From positions 124,001 to 188,000 of the forward strand of contig NZ_VJVW01000004.1 in NCBI RefSeq assembly GCF_009735585.1: 64,000 nucleotides of DNA, given 5' to 3'. Numbering within the stretch: the first letter of the stretch is position 1; each line of letters opens with the position of its first letter. Origin of the DNA: Christiangramia aestuarii (GTDB lineage Bacteria; Bacteroidota; Bacteroidia; Flavobacteriales; Flavobacteriaceae). Below the pieces are notes generated by a model. The model made no database searches, was not told the origin of the DNA, and saw only the letters and a program-made list of their open reading frames with translations. Shown here piece after piece: positions 61,212 through 64,000 of the stretch. The position numbers and the translations under genes are program-made.

Positions 61212-62006
61212 TTGGACGTATTAGACGCCGTGATCCTTGGTATCATCCAGGGACTTACCGAATTTTTACCTGTATCCTCCAGTGGACATTTAGAATTAGG
61301 AAAAGCGATCTTAGGGAACACCAGTGTTCCTGAAGAATCTCTTTTATTCACCGTGGTGCTGCATTTCGCCACCGCATTGAGTACCCTGGTAGTTTTCAGA
61401 AAGGATGTTTTTGAGATCATTGGAGGCTTACTAAGCTTTAAGTGGAACGAGGAAACCCAGTTCTCATTAAAGATCATAGTTTCAATGATCCCGGCCGTGG
61501 TAGTTGGGCTTTTATTCGAAGAGCAATTGGAAGCTCTATTTGGAGGCAACATACTTTTCGTAGGATTCATGCTTTTGATCACTGCACTGCTTCTATGGCT
61601 GGCAGATAAGGCAAAAGACACCGGCAAAAAAGTTAGTTATCTAAATGCTTTTGTGATCGGGGTTTCCCAGGCCATCGCCATGCTACCTGGAATCTCGCGA
61701 AGTGGAGCTACAATTTCAACTTCTGTATTACTTGGGAACGACAAGACCAAAGCGGCAAGGTTCTCATTTTTGATGGTCGTACCACTTATCTTCGGAAAGA
61801 TCGCCAAGGATATTCTTAGCGGCGAACTTATGGAGAGCTCGGCAGATTTTTCCATTCTAGCCATAGGTTTTGTAGCAGCTTTCATAGCCGGCCTGGCTGC
61901 ATGTACCTGGATGATCGCACTTGTAAAGAAAAGCAAACTTTCATGGTTTGCTATTTATTGTTTTGTAGTGGGTCTCGCGGCTATTATTTTTGCATATGCG
62001 CAATAA
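61212..62006 (+). CDS. uppP: Undecaprenyl-diphosphatase (BacA/UppP)
   Basis: 264 residues, about eight membrane segments. Family motifs: ILGIIQGLTEFLPVSSSGHL at the N-terminus and MLPGISRSGATIS in the second half. The start is TTG at 61212; the translated MDVLDAVILGIIQG agrees with the family. It removes a phosphate from undecaprenyl diphosphate so the lipid carrier is reused in peptidoglycan and surface-polymer synthesis. The end overlaps truB by 11 bp. Confidence 0.97.
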   Translation: MDVLDAVILGIIQGLTEFLPVSSSGHLELGKAILGNTSVPEESLLFTVVLHFATALSTLVVFRKDVFEIIGGLLSFKWNEETQFSLKIIVSMIPAVVVGLLFEEQLEALFGGNILFVGFMLLITALLLWLADKAKDTGKKVSYLNAFVIGVSQAIAMLPGISRSGATISTSVLLGNDKTKAARFSFLMVVPLIFGKIAKDILSGELMESSADFSILAIGFVAAFIAGLAACTWMIALVKKSKLSWFAIYCFVVGLAAIIFAYAQ

Positions 62007-62712
62007 AGAATTTAGCCTGGAAGAATTCAAAACAGGCCAGGTATTACTTTTTGACAAACCCCTTAACTGGACCTCTTTCCAGTTGGTTAATAAGGTTAGA
62101 TGGCTCATTAAAAGAAGCTGTAATATCAAAAAGATTAAGGTTGGTCATGCTGGAACTTTAGATCCTCTCGCCACCGGACTTTTGATCATTTGTACAGGAA
62201 AGTTCACTAAAACCATTCCTGAACTCCAGGGACAGGTTAAGGAGTATACCGGCACCATTAGCCTGGGAGCAACGACCCCATCTTTTGATCTGGAGACCGA
62301 AATTGACGAAAAATTCCCTACAGACCATATTTCCGAAGAATTACTTCAGGAAACCAAGAAAAAATTTATCGGTGAAATTGAACAAACCCCGCCCGTATTC
62401 TCTGCACTGAAGAAGGACGGAAAAAGACTTTACGAATATGCCCGCGAAGGCAAGGAAGTTGAGGTAAAGAAAAGGAAGATAGAAATTTCAGAATTCGAGA
62501 TCGATACCAAAACCTTTCCGGAGGTTGACTTCAGGGTAGTATGCAGCAAAGGGACCTATATACGCAGCCTGGCACATGAATTCGGGCTGGCTTTGAACAG
62601 CGGTGCCCATCTTTCAGCCTTACGCAGGACCGGTATCGGTGAATATTCTGTAGAAAACGCGATGGATTTAGAATCTTTCGAAAAATTGCTACCTTCACGA
62701 GAGAATAATTAA
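61996..62712 (+). CDS. truB: tRNA pseudouridine(55) synthase TruB
   Basis: 238 residues from ATG 61996; a TTG six bases earlier is less likely. KVGHAGTLDPLATGLL has the catalytic Asp; PPVFSALKKDGKRLYEYARE and RVVCSKGTYIRSLAHEFG are further family motifs. It makes pseudouridine-55 in the T-loop of tRNAs. Length is short (no PUA-like tail), as is common in Bacteroidota. Overlaps the uppP end. Confidence 0.96.
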   Translation: MRNKEFSLEEFKTGQVLLFDKPLNWTSFQLVNKVRWLIKRSCNIKKIKVGHAGTLDPLATGLLIICTGKFTKTIPELQGQVKEYTGTISLGATTPSFDLETEIDEKFPTDHISEELLQETKKKFIGEIEQTPPVFSALKKDGKRLYEYAREGKEVEVKKRKIEISEFEIDTKTFPEVDFRVVCSKGTYIRSLAHEFGLALNSGAHLSALRRTGIGEYSVENAMDLESFEKLLPSRENN

Positions 62713-62734
62713 GTCGGCTGACTGTTAACTAGGT

Positions 62735-63460
62735 ATGGATTTTTTCGACAATTTTTTCGATAAGCATAAAGCGCTTATCCTAACCACGCTATCTTTTGCT
62801 GTCCTGATGCTGGCATTATACAATTTTAAGCTTGCCAACGGAAATCAGGAAACGGCCGAGATGCTTGTGGACCTAGACCAGTTCAAGGTTACCGAGAAGG
62901 AGAAGCTGGAACCTGAAGAGCAAAAGCCTCAGGAACAAAGCCGGAGAAATATCCAAACCCACCAGGCCTATAATCAGGACAAGGAAACCCGGGAAGCCGA
63001 TTTCAAAAATAAACTGGACGAGATTTTCCAGAAGAACAGCGCCGAACAGGAGCAGGCAGAAAATGATGAAACCGAAGGTTCTGAAGGTAATTATGCCATG
63101 AATCGAAAGAATTCTGAAGAAAAGAAGAAACGATCAGACGGAGACAATTCTTCCCAGGAAGCTTCGCAGAAATCGGCGATTTACGACTATAGTTCCATAT
63201 CATTTTCTTTGAAAGGCAGACGCGCGGTGAAAATCCCAAATCCTGTCTATACCTGTGACAGAGCCGGGAAGATCGTGATCAATATCACGGTAGATGCCAA
63301 TGGCTATGTGATCGATTCTTCGGTTAACAAGGCCAGTTCTTCTACCACCAATGAATGTCTTACAGATCGTGCCCTGAAATATTCGGCCGGTGCCAGGTTT
63401 AGTAAACTGGCGGGCAGGGATTCCCAGATCGGGACGATCACGTATCACTTTAGATCTTAA
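62735..63460 (+). CDS. TonB-like energy-transducer protein
   Basis: 241 residues. A single N-terminal membrane anchor (about 13-30), a long charged Glu/Lys/Gln-rich linker (about 40-150), and a C-terminal TonB-like domain (about 165-241) with RAVKIPNPVYTCDRAGKIVI, NITVDANGYVIDSSVNKASS and TITYHFRS. Two Cys (YTCD, NECL) could form a disulfide. Topology suits a periplasmic TonB-type protein. No ExbB/ExbD adjacent; 22 bp after truB. Possible roles are outer-membrane transport or an envelope protein with a TonB C-terminal fold. Confidence 0.75.
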   Translation: MDFFDNFFDKHKALILTTLSFAVLMLALYNFKLANGNQETAEMLVDLDQFKVTEKEKLEPEEQKPQEQSRRNIQTHQAYNQDKETREADFKNKLDEIFQKNSAEQEQAENDETEGSEGNYAMNRKNSEEKKKRSDGDNSSQEASQKSAIYDYSSISFSLKGRRAVKIPNPVYTCDRAGKIVINITVDANGYVIDSSVNKASSSTTNECLTDRALKYSAGARFSKLAGRDSQIGTITYHFRS

Positions 63461-63464
63461 AATT

Positions 63465-64000
63465 ATGGCTGAAATCAAACGTTGCGGATGGTGCGAGGGT
63501 GACCCACTTTATGAGGCCTACCACGATCACGAATGGGGTGTTCCCGTCCTTGACGACGACACACTTTTTGAATTCCTAACCCTGGAGACCTTCCAGGCTG
63601 GACTTAGCTGGATCACCGTCCTTAGAAAACGCAACAATTTCCGGGATGCTTTTGATAACTTTGACTACCGGAAAATTGCACAGTATAAGGATGCCAAGGT
63701 TACCGAACTCATGCAAAATGCTGGTATCATCAGGAACCAGATGAAAATAAGAGCGGCGGTCACCAACGCCAGGGAATTCATGAAGATCCAGGAGGAATTC
63801 GGCAGTTTTAGCAGGTACATCTGGAGTTTTGTTGAAGGAAGTCCTATTCAGAATGATATTGAAGATTACAAAACCGCACCGGCCACGACAGAGATCAGCG
63901 ACAGGCTTAGCAAGGACCTTAAGAAAAGAGGTTTCAAATTTGTTGGTTCCACGGTGATATATGCACACATGCAGGCTACCGGAATGGTGAACGATCACGA
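63465..64000 (+). CDS. tag: DNA-3-methyladenine glycosylase I (Tag), 5' part
   Basis: The gene starts at ATG 63465, 4 bp after the TonB-like stop, and runs off the right edge after 178 codons. RCGWCEGDPLYEAYHDHEWG has the zinc ligands Cys7 and His20; LETFQAGLSWITVLRKR holds the catalytic Glu; the C-terminal MQATGMVNDH includes a third ligand, with the last beyond the edge. It removes 3-methyladenine from alkylated DNA. The family length (about 190) implies only a few residues are missing. Confidence 0.95.
   Translation, partial: MAEIKRCGWCEGDPLYEAYHDHEWGVPVLDDDTLFEFLTLETFQAGLSWITVLRKRNNFRDAFDNFDYRKIAQYKDAKVTELMQNAGIIRNQMKIRAAVTNAREFMKIQEEFGSFSRYIWSFVEGSPIQNDIEDYKTAPATTEISDRLSKDLKKRGFKFVGSTVIYAHMQATGMVNDH

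Overview
The window reads as one chromosomal segment of a Flavobacteriaceae bacterium (Bacteroidota). Several independent signs agree: a complete gldK-L-M-N gliding/type IX secretion (T9SS) operon; a PorV-family outer-membrane protein beside a very large subtilase with a T9SS C-terminal sorting domain; a DNA polymerase III alpha subunit with a fused N-terminal exonuclease; DUF3098, DUF983 and DUF2383 genes; and promoters of the Bacteroidota type (TTTG or TTG, 18-21 bp, TAnnTTTG). Gene content and protein style resemble Gramella/Christiangramia as I remember them; this was not tested by search. I see no phage, insertion sequence, CRISPR array or rRNA.

Layout. 1-5.5 kb: end of a DASS-type transporter, a fasciclin lipoprotein, an unknown lipoprotein, a secreted amidohydrolase and a secreted serine hydrolase. 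5.7-14.1 kb (minus): initiator tRNA-Met, then (in transcription order) an ABC-F ATPase, an RND efflux system (adaptor, permease, TolC), a CPXCG protein and a SpoIIAA-like protein. 14.2-24.1 kb: DUF983, an FAD oxidoreductase, and the topA / arginase-like / gldKLMN block. 24-32.5 kb: a propeller-like lipoprotein, an SDR, a DsbD-like thiol-disulfide protein, a GAF histidine kinase, a BASS transporter, an NTF2-like protein and some very small ORF candidates. 32.5-43 kb: the 2527-residue subtilase, the PorV-like protein and a TPR/LuxR-type regulator. 43-46 kb: small orphan genes, a PAS-only protein, an orphan lipoprotein flanked by a short repeat, and tRNA-Asp. 46-55.6 kb: DUF58, trxA, dnaE, DUF2383, rpsP, rimM, ald. 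55.7-60 kb: leuS and a panE-like reductase among REP-like palindromic repeats. 60-64 kb: ftsX, DUF3098, uppP, truB, a TonB-like protein and the start of tag.

How the genes work together. GldK/L/M/N form the motor and ring of T9SS; a PorV-type protein escorts cargo through the outer membrane; the giant subtilase is a typical cargo. The RND set is a tripartite efflux pump. uppP and ftsX serve the cell envelope, while rpsP-rimM, leuS, truB and both tRNAs serve translation. Points most worth a second look are the PorV paralogue paired with a giant protease and no PorU, a FecR-like N-terminal stretch on that protease, an arginase-fold protein next to gldK that has lost half of its metal ligands, a small-ORF/ncRNA candidate region at 31.4-31.9 kb, and the mobile-looking palindromic repeats around leuS and panE. 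I found no clearly new multi-gene system.
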